64,000 bases of DNA from Flavobacterium selenitireducens (GTDB lineage: Bacteria; Bacteroidota; Bacteroidia; Flavobacteriales; Flavobacteriaceae), in contig NZ_JAAVIY010000001.1 of the NCBI RefSeq assembly GCF_014748335.1, positions 744,001-808,000 on the forward strand. The letters are read 5' to 3'. A program made the position numbers and the translations under genes. Positions 35,531-43,958 of this stretch are shown here, piece by piece. The notes below the pieces were generated by a model. It was not told where the DNA came from. It worked only from the letters and a program-made list of their open reading frames with translations, and did not search any database. The stretch's first letter is position 1. The number at the start of each line of letters is the position of its first letter.

Positions 35531-35552
35531 TAAACAAGTTACCTGCAATGTT
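35531..35552 (+). other. attI-like junction before the first cassette
   Basis: TAAACAAGTTACCTGCAATG contains the core GTTA (35538-35541) where cassette 1 begins, but no palindromic cassette-type site lies to its left. The core is next to AAC (AACAAGTT). It is the only cassette boundary in the window lacking CCTCAC before GTT, as expected for a primary insertion site beside the recombinase gene. Confidence 0.6.
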
Positions 35553-35564
35553 ACCTGACCCAAA

Positions 35565-36038
35565 ATGAAAGATCAAGAGGAAAAATTTGAAAAAATCTTA
35601 GTGAGATACTTTAGCGACGTGCTTGGAGAGGAAGTAGTTGAAACGTTATGGGCAAAAATAATTGATCAAAAAAGTGGGCTTTATAAAATAGACAATATTC
35701 CGTTTTATGGTCCAGAATTTTCTAGTGGTGACGTAGTCCATGCTGAATTTGATGCAAGTGAAGATCGCCTAACTTTTAAAAAAGTTATAGAAAGAAGCGG
35801 AAATTCAACAATTCAAATTATAATTACGGGTCAAAATATTGAGGCTAGTAAAATACGCGAGGAATTTGGTCTGATGGGCTGTGAAAATGAAGGGATTCAA
35901 GATAACTATTTCGTAATGGAGGTTCCATTTGAAGTAGAATACAAAGAAATTTTTGGAAAACTATCAGAGTTAGAAAGCGCGGGAATCATATCATTTGCAG
36001 AGCCAGTAATTTCGGAAAAACACAACTCAGAAAAATAA
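35565..36038 (+). CDS. cassette 1: DUF4265-like protein
   Basis: 157 residues. The pattern Glu-Thr-Leu-Trp-Ala-Lys, Tyr-Lys-Ile-Asp-Asn-Ile-Pro-Phe-Tyr-Gly, Gly-Asp-Val-Val, then Arg-Ser-Gly-Asn-Ser-Thr-Ile-Gln and Val-Pro-Phe near the end fits DUF4265, small soluble proteins of unknown function. It is the array's first, and so probably most recently captured, cassette. It starts 25 bases after the attI-like junction. Confidence 0.7.
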   Translation: MKDQEEKFEKILVRYFSDVLGEEVVETLWAKIIDQKSGLYKIDNIPFYGPEFSSGDVVHAEFDASEDRLTFKKVIERSGNSTIQIIITGQNIEASKIREEFGLMGCENEGIQDNYFVMEVPFEVEYKEIFGKLSELESAGIISFAEPVISEKHNSEK

Positions 36039-36048
36039 ACACTGCAGG

Positions 36049-36230
36049 TAACCGCCGCTAACCGCCATCGCTAGTTTTCGGTTAATTGAGCTTTCAGTTT
36101 CCACAAGCCGCAAAACCAAGATTTTTTCTGCTTTGTCAAGCTTGAAAAAATCATTGGTTTTGCTACCTTTCCGTTCGGCAGAGAAATTTCTCTCCGAAAG
36201 GCCGCGACGGCGTTTAGCGGCCTCACGTTA
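36049..36230 (+). repeat. attC-like site 1 (long form)
   Basis: 182 bp. The bases to its left, TGCAGG, complement the first bases of cassette 1 (GTTACCTGCA). Inner hairpin arm with AGATTTTTTC / GAAAAAATC present. Confidence 0.85.
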
Positions 36231-36389
36231 CTTGCAAGCCGGCGCTGCGCGCGAGCGCCCGATTTGACACTATTTTTTCCAAAAACGACGGTTTTTCAAA
36301 TCGGGCGCCGTGGCAATTTTAGAACCAACCTCGTAACAGAGAGTACCAGGTAAATTGCCACGCCAATCTTTGTGTTTTCGGCCTGCAAG
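36227..36389 (+). ncRNA. cassette 2: type A non-coding structured cassette, copy 1
   Basis: 163 bases with no plausible reading frame. Besides the terminal repeats (GTTACTTGCA / TGCAAGTAAC) it contains two hairpins. One is at 36255-36308 (GCGCCCGATTTGA pairing with TCAAATCGGGCGC, with an inner AAAAAC/GTTTTT stem). The other is at 36309-36362 (CGTGGCAATTT pairing with AAATTGCCACG). Eight more copies occur in the array. It could encode a structured RNA, act as a terminator, or be a purely parasitic cassette. Confidence 0.6.
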
Positions 36390-36572
36390 TAACCGCCGCT
36401 AACCGCCATCGCTGGTTCAGAGTAATTAGAACCTAAAATTTCCAAAAGTCGCGAAAACAAGATTTTTTCTGCTTTGGCAAACTTGAAAAAATCGTTGATT
36501 TCGCTACCTTTATTCCAAAGCAGAGAAAATTCTCTCCGGAAGGCCGCGACGGCGTTTAGCGGCCTCACGTTA
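36390..36572 (+). repeat. attC-like site 2 (long form)
   Basis: 183 bp, closes the first type A cassette. The gap 36039-36717 holds only sites 1 and 2, this cassette and the leader of cassette 3. Confidence 0.85.
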
Positions 36573-36717
36573 CAAGACATTTTCTAGGACATAAATTTTA
36601 ACAAAATTTAGTTTAATATTGCATCGGCTGGAGAAATGAGCAGAAAAAACCTAAAGCCGTAAGTGACTTTTTATACCAAAGAAGCACAAAATAAAGTAAG
36701 CACAAAATAAATCATTA

Positions 36718-37146
36718 ATGAATTCAAAAAAATTTAAAGTTTCAATTTTAGCATTTGTATCAATTTTTACGATGTCATGTTCTAGCGATGATAGTTCTAG
36801 TTCTACAGAAACTATTACTGAGGAAACATCTCAAACAAACACTTGGGTCAAATTAACTGCAACAACTTCCGCAGGAGTTAACAAACCTAATTACATAATA
36901 ATGATGTTCGATCAACCGGTAACATCTACAAATGATTTGCCGCCTATAAAAAAACAAATCACAACTGACGCAAATGGTCTAGCATATTTCGATCTAAACT
37001 CGATGATTACCAGTACAACACCAACCAAATATTATTTCGAAGCATTTGTCCAAAATGGGACGGGATATATTTGGAAGAGTGTTTCTCACTACAACGTTAA
37101 TTTATCAAAAGGTACTATGGCAACCAGTTCTATAATTGTAAATTAA
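36718..37146 (+). CDS. cassette 3: small lipoprotein
   Basis: 142 residues with a lipoprotein signal (Phe-Thr-Met-Ser-Cys), a Ser/Thr/Glu-rich linker and a C-terminal beta-rich domain. I do not recognise the family. The leader between the cassette start and the ATG is long (about 145 bases) and could contain its own promoter. Cassette ends match as GTTACAAGAC / GTCTTGTAAC. Confidence 0.7.
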   Translation: MNSKKFKVSILAFVSIFTMSCSSDDSSSSTETITEETSQTNTWVKLTATTSAGVNKPNYIIMMFDQPVTSTNDLPPIKKQITTDANGLAYFDLNSMITSTTPTKYYFEAFVQNGTGYIWKSVSHYNVNLSKGTMATSSIIVN

Positions 37147-37159
37147 TAAAAACGTCTTG

Positions 37160-37288
37160 TAACCGCCTGTAACCGCAATCGCGGAGTTTTCGGTAAAATG
37201 ACGTTTCATTTTCACGAAGAAATTATATTTTAGCAGAGAGAACTCTTTTCGCTTTGATCCGCGACTGACGGTTACAGGCCTCACGTTA
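37160..37288 (+). repeat. attC-like site 3 (short form, variant L stem)
   Basis: 129 bp. The L stem is CCTGTAACC pairing with GGTTACAGG instead of the usual CCGCTAA/TTAGCGG, a compensatory change on both arms. The CG and CCTCAC spacers are unchanged. Confidence 0.85.
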
Positions 37289-37327
37289 GCGGTGATTTAT
37301 GAGTGTAGAATCGATCAATAGTGTAAA

Positions 37328-37723
37328 ATGAAATCATTCCATATCATTATTTTGCTTATTCTAAGCCTAATTTCCAGCAACAGTTTTGCGCAAAATCAAA
37401 AAGAGAGAAAAGGTTATGCAGTGAGTGTTAATCTGAAATTTGATGAAGCAGAGATGACGAAAGAAGAATTTCAAAATGCTACATTTGGAGTTCATTCATT
37501 TTATCCTGAAATGGTTGGAAGAGTTGGCTTAAAAGCATTTACTGTAAAATATCCTGGGCAAAAAGAAATTAAAATAACCGGGAATAAATTATCAGATGAA
37601 GCGATTCTAGGTCTTAAAAAATTAAAAGCGGGTGATGTGATTACAGTTTTTGATGCGTTATCTGAACCAGTTGGAGATTATAGAGTTGAGATACGTGGAC
37701 CAATGCTTATAACTCTTCAGTAA
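37328..37723 (+). CDS. cassette 4: exported protein with GldM-like C-terminal pattern
   Basis: 131 residues. Signal peptide ending Ser-Phe-Ala-Gln, then a beta-rich domain. The segment Ile-Thr-Gly-Asn-Lys-Leu-Ser-Asp-Glu-Ala, then Leu-Lys-Ala-Gly-Asp-Val-Ile-Thr-Val-Phe, resembles C-terminal domains of GldM-type proteins and related surface modules. I cannot assign a function. Cassette ends: GTTAGCGGTG / CACCGCTAAC. Confidence 0.65.
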   Translation: MKSFHIIILLILSLISSNSFAQNQKERKGYAVSVNLKFDEAEMTKEEFQNATFGVHSFYPEMVGRVGLKAFTVKYPGQKEIKITGNKLSDEAILGLKKLKAGDVITVFDALSEPVGDYRVEIRGPMLITLQ

Positions 37724-37743
37724 AATATAATTTAAACCACCGC

Positions 37744-37926
37744 TAACCGCCGCTAACCGCCATTGCCGCAAAACGTTAGCGAAAACGAATCTTTTCTAGA
37801 AGCCACAAAACTTAGATTTTTTCTGCTCTGCCAAGCTAGAAAAAATCATAAGTTTTGTTACCTTTCCGTTCAGCAGAGAGAACGCGCTCCGGAAGGCGGC
37901 AACGCGCGTTTAGCGGCCTCACGTTG
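37744..37926 (+). repeat. attC-like site 4 (long form)
   Basis: 183 bp. Left core TAAC, right core GTTG belonging to the next cassette; the purine after GTT is set by the following cassette, as expected if recombination cuts at G/TT. Confidence 0.85.
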
Positions 37927-37971
37927 TATGCTATTTCATTAAAACCGTCACTGATTAACGAACAAACAAAT

Positions 37972-38556
37972 ATGAACATTTCGAAAGTCGCGCTAGTAAT
38001 CCTATTGACGTCCTATCAAATTGCAATCGGGCAAGTGAGACAGACAAGTCAAAATCTTTTTCAGGCTAAAGAGTTTAGTAAAGACATTGCGCTTTATCAT
38101 TCGAAATCCTTTCTATACGAAAGAGTAATTGGGGAGTCCGAAAGTGTCGTAAAATTTGAAGCGATTCCTTTAGCAGCTGCAAGTTCAGGAGAACTGACAA
38201 CAATTCTTTATCGATGTCCAGATTTAAATTTGGAAGGAATGATTTTGGGATTTTACGGAAGTTATCAAAGTGAAAACGGTGTAGATTACAGAGGATTTAA
38301 ATTCAAAAATTTCGAGAAGTTTAAGGCACTTGAATTTTTAGATAAGATTGAACACGCTATTCAAGGGAACAAGAAATTCTTAAACTCGGATTATGACAAC
38401 AACAATATTGCTTTTAAATTTGATGATCTATATGTTGTAATTTGGTTCTCAAACTTAAGCTATACGATTCGAGTTTTTTGGGAAGATTTTGATTCTACTT
38501 GGGAAAAAACAGCATTTGAAAGGTCCAAACGCAGGTTTGAACGAAAGACAAAATAG
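37972..38556 (+). CDS. cassette 5: exported protein, intact copy of a duplicated cassette
   Basis: 194 residues from the ATG at 37972. Signal peptide ending Ala-Ile-Gly-Gln, then a soluble domain. The central Leu-Glu-Gly-Met-Ile-Leu-Gly-Phe-Tyr-Gly-Ser-Tyr and a basic C-terminus are its only notable features. I do not recognise the family. A nearly identical but frameshifted copy is at 61846-62431. Cassette ends: GTTGTATGCT / AGCATACAAC. Confidence 0.75.
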   Translation: MNISKVALVILLTSYQIAIGQVRQTSQNLFQAKEFSKDIALYHSKSFLYERVIGESESVVKFEAIPLAAASSGELTTILYRCPDLNLEGMILGFYGSYQSENGVDYRGFKFKNFEKFKALEFLDKIEHAIQGNKKFLNSDYDNNNIAFKFDDLYVVIWFSNLSYTIRVFWEDFDSTWEKTAFERSKRRFERKTK

Positions 38557-38568
38557 AGAAACAGCATA

Positions 38569-38694
38569 CAACCGCCGCTAACTTCCATTGCTGTTTTTCG
38601 TTAGCGAGAACCACTTTTTTCCATAACTTCGTCTGCGTTCGGCAGAGAATATTCTCTCCGATTGCCGCAACGAGAAGTTAGCGGCCTCACGTTA
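38569..38694 (+). repeat. attC-like site 5 (short form, variant L stem)
   Basis: 126 bp. L stem CCGCTAACTTC pairs with GAAGTTAGCGG, a paired extension different from the standard site. Nearly identical to site 39, which closes the duplicate cassette. Confidence 0.85.
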
Positions 38695-38741
38695 GCAGCA
38701 ATACTCGAAATCTCGTATATTACGACCACTAAATTTAAAAA

Positions 38742-39830
38742 ATGAGCGATTCTCCAATCGATATCAATTCAGGTGTTCAAGCTAATGTTGGAATGGACTT
38801 TCAAAGAAATTGTAGTTTATACATTTTCTTAGAAAAATATCCCCGAATTAGAAATGATAAATACTTCATCATACTTGAGCATTACGACGACATTGTTTTT
38901 GGCTTCCTTAACTCAAATGACGAGCTTGATAAAATAGAAACCTTTCAAGCAAAAAAATCCTCAAAAGTGTGGACCAACTCTGACATATTTGAAATTGTTG
39001 ACAAGATAATCGGTAATGGTATAGTGTTATTAAAAGATAGCCACGCTCAATCATCAATTTATATAAAAGAACAATTTTTTGTCACGAACAACACTATAAT
39101 TCTATCATTTAAAAATGACAAAAACAAAAAAGTCAAGGTCTATATAAATGAAACGAACGAAACAGTTCACTTTCATCAATTCCATGAAAAACTGCAAGAA
39201 TCTCTACAAGCAGGAAATTCTACTTATAAATTTGATGATAACCAAAAATTACATTTTAGCACGCTTAATTTCTCCTATTTAGACTTTGGAAGAAATACTA
39301 AAACGCAACTTGAATTGTTAGTCGGCAAATTTCGCGAAGTTTTCGGCAACTCTATTTTAGATCATCAAGCTGCAAGAGATACGTTTCTAAACGAATTAGA
39401 CAAACTTGATTCAACTTACAATCAAGGGAATAAGGCAAGCTTGTCGGACAAGTCAAAAAGGTTGGAATCTAGTAAAATTAACGAAATACTCGATGTCATT
39501 ACAACCCATAAACTAGCTCTGGAATTTTGTAGAAGTAAAGGAGAAAAAATACGTGAAAAGCTTAAAGTTTCAATATTTGAATCTAGGAATTTTGAACTTA
39601 ATTTTGAAAACAGTTTAGATAGATTTAAAGATTTAACTCAGGGAGAACATCAAAAAATTCTCGAATTTGTTAACACAAATTCGGACATATTAAGGATTCA
39701 CTTCAATGACGAAGATTGTATTGAGGACCTTTACAATAATTTCCTGAAACAAAAAAACACCACATTAACCGAAACACAATTAAAGGCTGCAATCTCTGCA
39801 GCGTATTTCTTAATTAAATCTCAGCCATGA
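38742..39830 (+). CDS. cassette 6, gene 1: Cap4/DUF4297-like dsDNA nuclease (candidate defence effector)
   Basis: 362 residues. The N-terminal domain (about 15-130) has the restriction-nuclease-like pattern of DUF4297/Cap4: Gly-Met-Asp-Phe-Gln-Arg, a strand Ile-Ile-Leu-Glu-His-Tyr-Asp-Asp (Glu46, Asp49-50) and Thr-Phe-Gln-Ala-Lys-Lys (Gln69, Lys71) before Val-Trp-Thr. Such domains cut double-stranded DNA in CBASS and Lamassu-type systems. The C-terminal half is helical and of unknown role. The stop overlaps the start of the ATPase gene (ATGA), so the two are coupled. Family assignment is from motif only. Confidence 0.65.
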   Translation: MSDSPIDINSGVQANVGMDFQRNCSLYIFLEKYPRIRNDKYFIILEHYDDIVFGFLNSNDELDKIETFQAKKSSKVWTNSDIFEIVDKIIGNGIVLLKDSHAQSSIYIKEQFFVTNNTIILSFKNDKNKKVKVYINETNETVHFHQFHEKLQESLQAGNSTYKFDDNQKLHFSTLNFSYLDFGRNTKTQLELLVGKFREVFGNSILDHQAARDTFLNELDKLDSTYNQGNKASLSDKSKRLESSKINEILDVITTHKLALEFCRSKGEKIREKLKVSIFESRNFELNFENSLDRFKDLTQGEHQKILEFVNTNSDILRIHFNDEDCIEDLYNNFLKQKNTTLTETQLKAAISAAYFLIKSQP

Positions 39831-41560
39831 AAACAACATTAAATCTTAACAGCGTATTTGTCTACAGTGAAACTTCTAAAACAAAATTTTTTACAGAATT
39901 TGGAGAAAAGCTAAATGTAATCTATGGTCCCAATACAGCCGGAAAAAGTACATTAATCCAGTTAATCCTTTATGCGTTTGGTATTAATGATAACAAGCTT
40001 AAGCTTATTAAAATTCTTTCCGAGAATATCTTTGTAAGACTAAATGTTATGCTCACTCAGGATGGCGTGGAAAATAATTACATATTTATTCGTAAAGACG
40101 AAACTATCTATGTTAGAAACCCGGATAAGAAAGTGTCTGTTTTTAATGGAATTGGCGCGAACAATTCTGTTGAGCATATCAAGTTAAAAGAATTCTTCTC
40201 TAATTTATTTGATTTTAAAATGCAGTTAGAGTCAAAAGAAGGTATTAGTTCCGCACCTATGGAAACACTTTTTTTACCGTATTACGTATCTCAAGATGTC
40301 GGTTGGGTTTACTTGCGAAAATCTTTCAGCAATCTTGATTTCTATAAAAATTTCAGGGAAGATTTTTTGGATTATTATCTTGGAGTATTTAATACTAGTG
40401 ATAAAGAATTGAGAAAAAAACTTGAAGGAGAATTATTTGCGATGAAGCAACAACTAAGTTTCTATCTTAATTTCGAAAAGACAAACGAAGCAATTGAAAA
40501 CTCCAAGATTAATAACGAAGTTCTCAAAGGGAAAGGCGATGAATTTATTCTTAATATTTCGCAAACTAAAAATGCATTGCTTGAACAGGAAAATAAATTC
40601 ATTAAACTTTCTAATGATTTGACTTTTAACAATCAGAGATTTGCCGTAATATCCAAAGTTAATCGCAATCATAATCAACAATTTCCAGGTAAACATCCTT
40701 GCCCAACATGCAAGCAAATATTGCCAAACAGTATAAAAGAAGTTTATGAATTTTATCAAGAAGAAAATGATACAATAAAATTAAAGGCTGAACTGCAAGA
40801 TCGGAATAAAGAAATTCAGTCCAAGATTAATTCGGTAAACAAAAAGATTGTTGAACTTAGAAATGAGTTAGCAGCTAACAACAAGAAATTTCTAAAATAT
40901 TCCGATAACGACACCACTTTAGACGACTTTATAGATTCTCGTGCACATATAGTTTTAGACAATTCTATAACCGAAAACATCGGAGAGTTAACTAAAAAAA
41001 TCAACGACTTGTCCGAACAACTTAAAGAACTAAAAACCGATGAAGGGATATATTTTGAGCGTTCTAAAAAAAATCAAATATTTAAAAAATTCTATCAAAT
41101 TAATTGCTCATTACTAGACGTGCCTTACGTAGATGATGATAGATTTAATCATATTTACGAATTTTCAAGCTTTCCATTTCAAGGTGTTCTACTACACTTA
41201 GCGGTGTTAAGCTATCATTTTGCATTTAACAGAATAATTTCAGAAACACCTTCAATTCACCGACTGCCGTTTATATTAGACAGTGTCTTTAAAGAGGATG
41301 TTGATTTTCCCAATAAAGAAAGAATTCTAAGCTTTATTTATAAAAATAAACCTTCGGATTCACAAACAATAATTTCAATAGCAGACTCTAAAGCAAAAGA
41401 TCCAAAAATAGAACATTATGAAAAAACAATTTTTGGTTCGGATACAAAGCTTATTTTAGTTGGAAATTATGTCGATAAAGAATCTCTTTTAACCGAATGC
41501 GATATGGAAACATATGGCAAAATCTTGGACGATTCATACGAAATAATGGAAACAATATAA
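39827..41560 (+). CDS. cassette 6, gene 2: Rad50/SMC-like ATPase with zinc hook
   Basis: 577 residues. Walker A Gly-Pro-Asn-Thr-Ala-Gly-Lys-Ser-Thr (34-42), long coiled coils on both sides of a central Cys-Pro-Thr-Cys hook (292-295), and a C-terminal Walker B-like Leu-Pro-Phe-Ile-Leu-Asp-Ser (480-486, Asp485) followed by Glu490. The layout is that of a short Rad50/SMC protein such as the LmuB subunit of Lamassu. With the upstream nuclease it forms a likely DNA-sensing antiphage pair: the ATPase would recognise DNA ends or structures and license the nuclease. Confidence 0.75.
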   Translation: MKTTLNLNSVFVYSETSKTKFFTEFGEKLNVIYGPNTAGKSTLIQLILYAFGINDNKLKLIKILSENIFVRLNVMLTQDGVENNYIFIRKDETIYVRNPDKKVSVFNGIGANNSVEHIKLKEFFSNLFDFKMQLESKEGISSAPMETLFLPYYVSQDVGWVYLRKSFSNLDFYKNFREDFLDYYLGVFNTSDKELRKKLEGELFAMKQQLSFYLNFEKTNEAIENSKINNEVLKGKGDEFILNISQTKNALLEQENKFIKLSNDLTFNNQRFAVISKVNRNHNQQFPGKHPCPTCKQILPNSIKEVYEFYQEENDTIKLKAELQDRNKEIQSKINSVNKKIVELRNELAANNKKFLKYSDNDTTLDDFIDSRAHIVLDNSITENIGELTKKINDLSEQLKELKTDEGIYFERSKKNQIFKKFYQINCSLLDVPYVDDDRFNHIYEFSSFPFQGVLLHLAVLSYHFAFNRIISETPSIHRLPFILDSVFKEDVDFPNKERILSFIYKNKPSDSQTIISIADSKAKDPKIEHYEKTIFGSDTKLILVGNYVDKESLLTECDMETYGKILDDSYEIMETI

Positions 41561-41574
41561 GAAAGTACTGCTGC

Positions 41575-41755
41575 TAACCGCCGCTAACCGCCATTGCTGG
41601 GTTTCAGGCAAAATGAAGTGCTTTCTCCAATCCCATAAAACTAAGAATTTTTCTGCTTTTCAAGCTAAAAAAATTCGTTAGTTTTATTACCATTGCGTTC
41701 GGCTGAGAGTACAATCTCCGAATGCCAGCAACGCTCGGTTAGCGGCCTAACGTTA
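41575..41755 (+). repeat. attC-like site 6 (long form)
   Basis: 181 bp. The spacer before GTT is CCTAAC instead of CCTCAC, as in site 21. The L stem ends CGGTTAGCGG. Cassette 6 ends match as GTTAGCAGCA / TGCTGCTAAC. Confidence 0.85.
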
Positions 41756-42157
41756 CTGGAAATGGCGGCGAGCGCGAAACCTGAAAAAACGTCACTCCAA
41801 AAAAAATTCGAACTTCTCTCAATTCTTTTGTACCATTCCAGGAAGGAAATATATTGGTCGGCTGATCGCGATCAAAAACGAGGGACATCATTATATTTAG
41901 ATCTAAGCGAACAGCAAAGATTAGTCTTTGATCAGCATGGTGTTTTTAGTAAGCAGTCATTGGTCGGCTGTAGGCATTTTCGATAATTAGCAATCAAACT
42001 TCAAAAGTTTTGGTTGGTACAAGGTTCCAAAACAAACTATTTTCGTCGATAGATATTGAACCGTTCGTTGACTCAACCTGGCTGGCCTGCTAAAAAAAAA
42101 TTAACAAAGAAAACAATCGTCACTTAATTTGCCAATAGGACGTGCCGCCACTTCCAG
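41752..42157 (+). other. cassette 7: type B cassette, copy 1
   Basis: 406 bases, one of four related copies. It contains the longest version of the small reading frame (41762-41986). The 170 bases after it are non-coding. Ends pair as GTTACTGGAA / TTCCAGTAAC and continue (ATGGCGG / CCGCCAC). Confidence 0.7.
41762..41986 (+). CDS. cassette 7: possible small protein of type B cassettes
   Basis: 74 residues, starting Met-Ala-Ala-Ser-Ala-Lys-Pro and containing Tyr-Trp-Ser-Ala-Asp-Arg-Asp. The ATG falls inside the terminal repeat. In the other three copies (from 49781, 51025 and 58631) the frame is broken early by small indels, giving products of 33-45 residues. Either this is the surviving form of a decaying gene or none is translated. 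Confidence 0.35.
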   Translation: MAASAKPEKTSLQKKFELLSILLYHSRKEIYWSADRDQKRGTSLYLDLSEQQRLVFDQHGVFSKQSLVGCRHFR

Positions 42158-42340
42158 TAACCGCCGCTAACCGCCATCGCTGGTTCAGAGTGACTAGAAC
42201 CTAAAATTTCCAAAAGTCGCGAAAACAAGATTTTTTCTGCTTTGGCAAGCTTGAAAAAATCGTTGATTTCGCTACCTTTATTCCAAAGCAGAGAAAATTC
42301 TCTCCGGAAGGTCGCGACGGCGTTTAGCGGCCTCACGTTA
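42158..42340 (+). repeat. attC-like site 7 (long form)
   Basis: 183 bp, closing the first type B cassette. Stretch 41561-42369 holds sites 6 and 7 plus this cassette. Confidence 0.85.
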
Positions 42341-42369
42341 GCAGCCATTTTCGAAAAACCGCAATCTCC

Positions 42370-42921
42370 ATGGAATTCATATTTAAAGATGAGGATTTAA
42401 AAATTCTAAATTTTATTAAAGCAAATACGCCGAATAATATATGGAACAATTTCATTGAGTACATTTTTGACTACGACAAATTTTACTTTTCATTAGAAAT
42501 TTACTGTGCTGCAAAATTTAAACTTGATAATATTTCAGAACAGTACGCGATGGCCACAAGAATTAAATTTGTAGAGGAAACATTTCAATCTGAAGCTGCC
42601 GAAATGTTATGTTCAAATGAAAGTATACTAAATATAGAAATGGTCAGGTCATTACTAGTATTTGAACCACATTCAGAAATTAAAGGCACGAAAAACCCTA
42701 GCTATTCTAATGGAAGTTTCCAAATCAATCCAGAATTAGTATCGACTTCAAAAACGAGCAATAAATGCTTAGTCGACATAGGACTTTTATTAGAATTAAA
42801 AAACAAAAACCTTAACTGTTTTATTTTAGAAAACGACGAGGATTTCTCAGTAAACGAATTTCATATGTCAAAAAATTTCAAACAGGATAAATGCGATTTA
42901 TATCAGTTCATAAAAATTTAA
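42370..42921 (+). CDS. cassette 8: hypothetical soluble protein
   Basis: 183 residues, no signal peptide or membrane segment. Mixed alpha/beta pattern, Asn- and Lys-rich. I do not recognise it. Starts 33 bases after the cassette boundary. Ends: GTTAGCAGCC / GGCTGCTAAC. Confidence 0.65.
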   Translation: MEFIFKDEDLKILNFIKANTPNNIWNNFIEYIFDYDKFYFSLEIYCAAKFKLDNISEQYAMATRIKFVEETFQSEAAEMLCSNESILNIEMVRSLLVFEPHSEIKGTKNPSYSNGSFQINPELVSTSKTSNKCLVDIGLLLELKNKNLNCFILENDEDFSVNEFHMSKNFKQDKCDLYQFIKI

Positions 42922-42930
42922 AACGGCTGC

Positions 42931-43114
42931 TAACCGCCGCTAACCGCCATCGCGGGTTTGCGGTGAATTGAACCTGCCGTTTTCCTAAAGTCGCAAAAAC
43001 AAGATTTTTTCTGCTTTGGCAAGCTTGAAAAAATCATTAATTTTGCTAACTTTCGCCGTGGCAGATAATAATCTGCTTTAAAAGCCGCGACGATCGGTTA
43101 GCGGCCTCACGTTA
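42931..43114 (+). repeat. attC-like site 8 (long form)
   Basis: 184 bp. The stem next to the spacer is perfect here (CCGCTAACCG with CGGTTAGCGG). Confidence 0.85.
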
Positions 43115-43274
43115 CTTGCAAGCCGGCGCTGCGCGCGAGCGCCCGATTTGACACTATTTTTTTCAAAAAACGACCGTTTTTCAAATCGGGCGCCGTGGCA
43201 ATTTTAGAACCAACCTTGTAACAGAGAGTACAAGGTAAATTGCCACGCCAATCGTTGTGTTTTCGGCCTGCAAG
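43111..43274 (+). ncRNA. cassette 9: type A non-coding cassette, copy 2
   Basis: Both hairpins of copy 1 are kept, with small changes in the first loop. First of three type A cassettes in a row; the whole stretch 42922-44261 has no protein gene. Confidence 0.6.
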
Positions 43275-43456
43275 TAACCGCCGCTAACCGCCATCGCTGA
43301 TTTAGAGTAATTAGAACCAGAAATTTCCAAAAGTCGCGAAAACAAGATTTTTTCTGCTTTGGCAAGCTTGAAAAAATCGTTGGTTTCGCTACCTTATTCC
43401 AAAGCAGAGAAAGTTCTCTCCGGAAGGCCGCGACGGCGTTTAGCGGCCTCCCGTTA
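43275..43456 (+). repeat. attC-like site 9 (long form)
   Basis: 182 bp. Spacer CCTCCC, a one-base variant of CCTCAC. Confidence 0.85.
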
Positions 43457-43615
43457 CTTGCAAGCCGGCGCTGCGCGCGAGCGCCCGATTTGACACTATT
43501 TTTTTCAAAAACGACCGTTTTTCAAATCGGGCGCCGTGGCAATTTTAGAACCAACCTTGTAACAGAGAGTACAAGGTAAATTGCCACGCCAATCTTTGTG
43601 TCTTCGGCCTGCAAG
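43453..43615 (+). ncRNA. cassette 10: type A non-coding cassette, copy 3
   Basis: Almost identical to copy 2 (a few single-base changes and one fewer A in the first loop), consistent with recent multiplication. Confidence 0.6.
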
Positions 43616-43798
43616 TAACCGCCGCTAACCGCCATCGCTGGTTTAGAGTAATTAGAACTTCAAATTTCCAGAAGTCGCGAAAACAAGATTTTTTCTGCTT
43701 TGGCAAGCTTGAAAAAATCGTTGATTTCGCTACCTTTATTCCAAAGCAGAGAAAATTCTCTCCGGAAGGCCGCGACGGCGTTTAGCGGCCTCACGTTA
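43616..43798 (+). repeat. attC-like site 10 (long form)
   Basis: 183 bp, standard sequence. Confidence 0.85.
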
Positions 43799-43958
43799 CT
43801 TGCAAGCCGGCGCTGCGCGCGAGCGCCCGATTTGACACTATTTTTTTCAAAAAACGCCCATTTTTCAAATCGGGCGCCGTGGCAATTTTAGAACCAACCT
43901 CGTAACAGAGAGTACCAGGTAAATTGCCACGCCAATCTTTGTGTCTTCGGCCTGCAAG
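43795..43958 (+). ncRNA. cassette 11: type A non-coding cassette, copy 4
   Basis: First hairpin loop differs (AACGCCCATTT), stems conserved. Loop variation with stem conservation supports a structural role. Confidence 0.6.

Noticed and set aside
36296-36580. Recurrent minus-strand open frames across the attC-like sites (for example 36296-36580, 42124-42348, 56499-56729, 62962-63204) that all contain Arg-Pro-Leu-Asn-Ala-Val-Ala
   Set aside because: They are the complement of the conserved site sequence, and they end at or run into unrelated cassette content. Conservation follows DNA pairing and not codons, so they are not protein genes.
43700-43891. Plus-strand frames starting inside sites and reading Ser-Leu-Arg-Lys-Ala-Ala-Thr-Ala-Phe-Ser-Gly-Leu-Thr-Leu
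   Set aside because: Same reason on the other strand: translation of the right arm of the site. Real cassette genes have later ATGs with signal peptides or recognisable domains.
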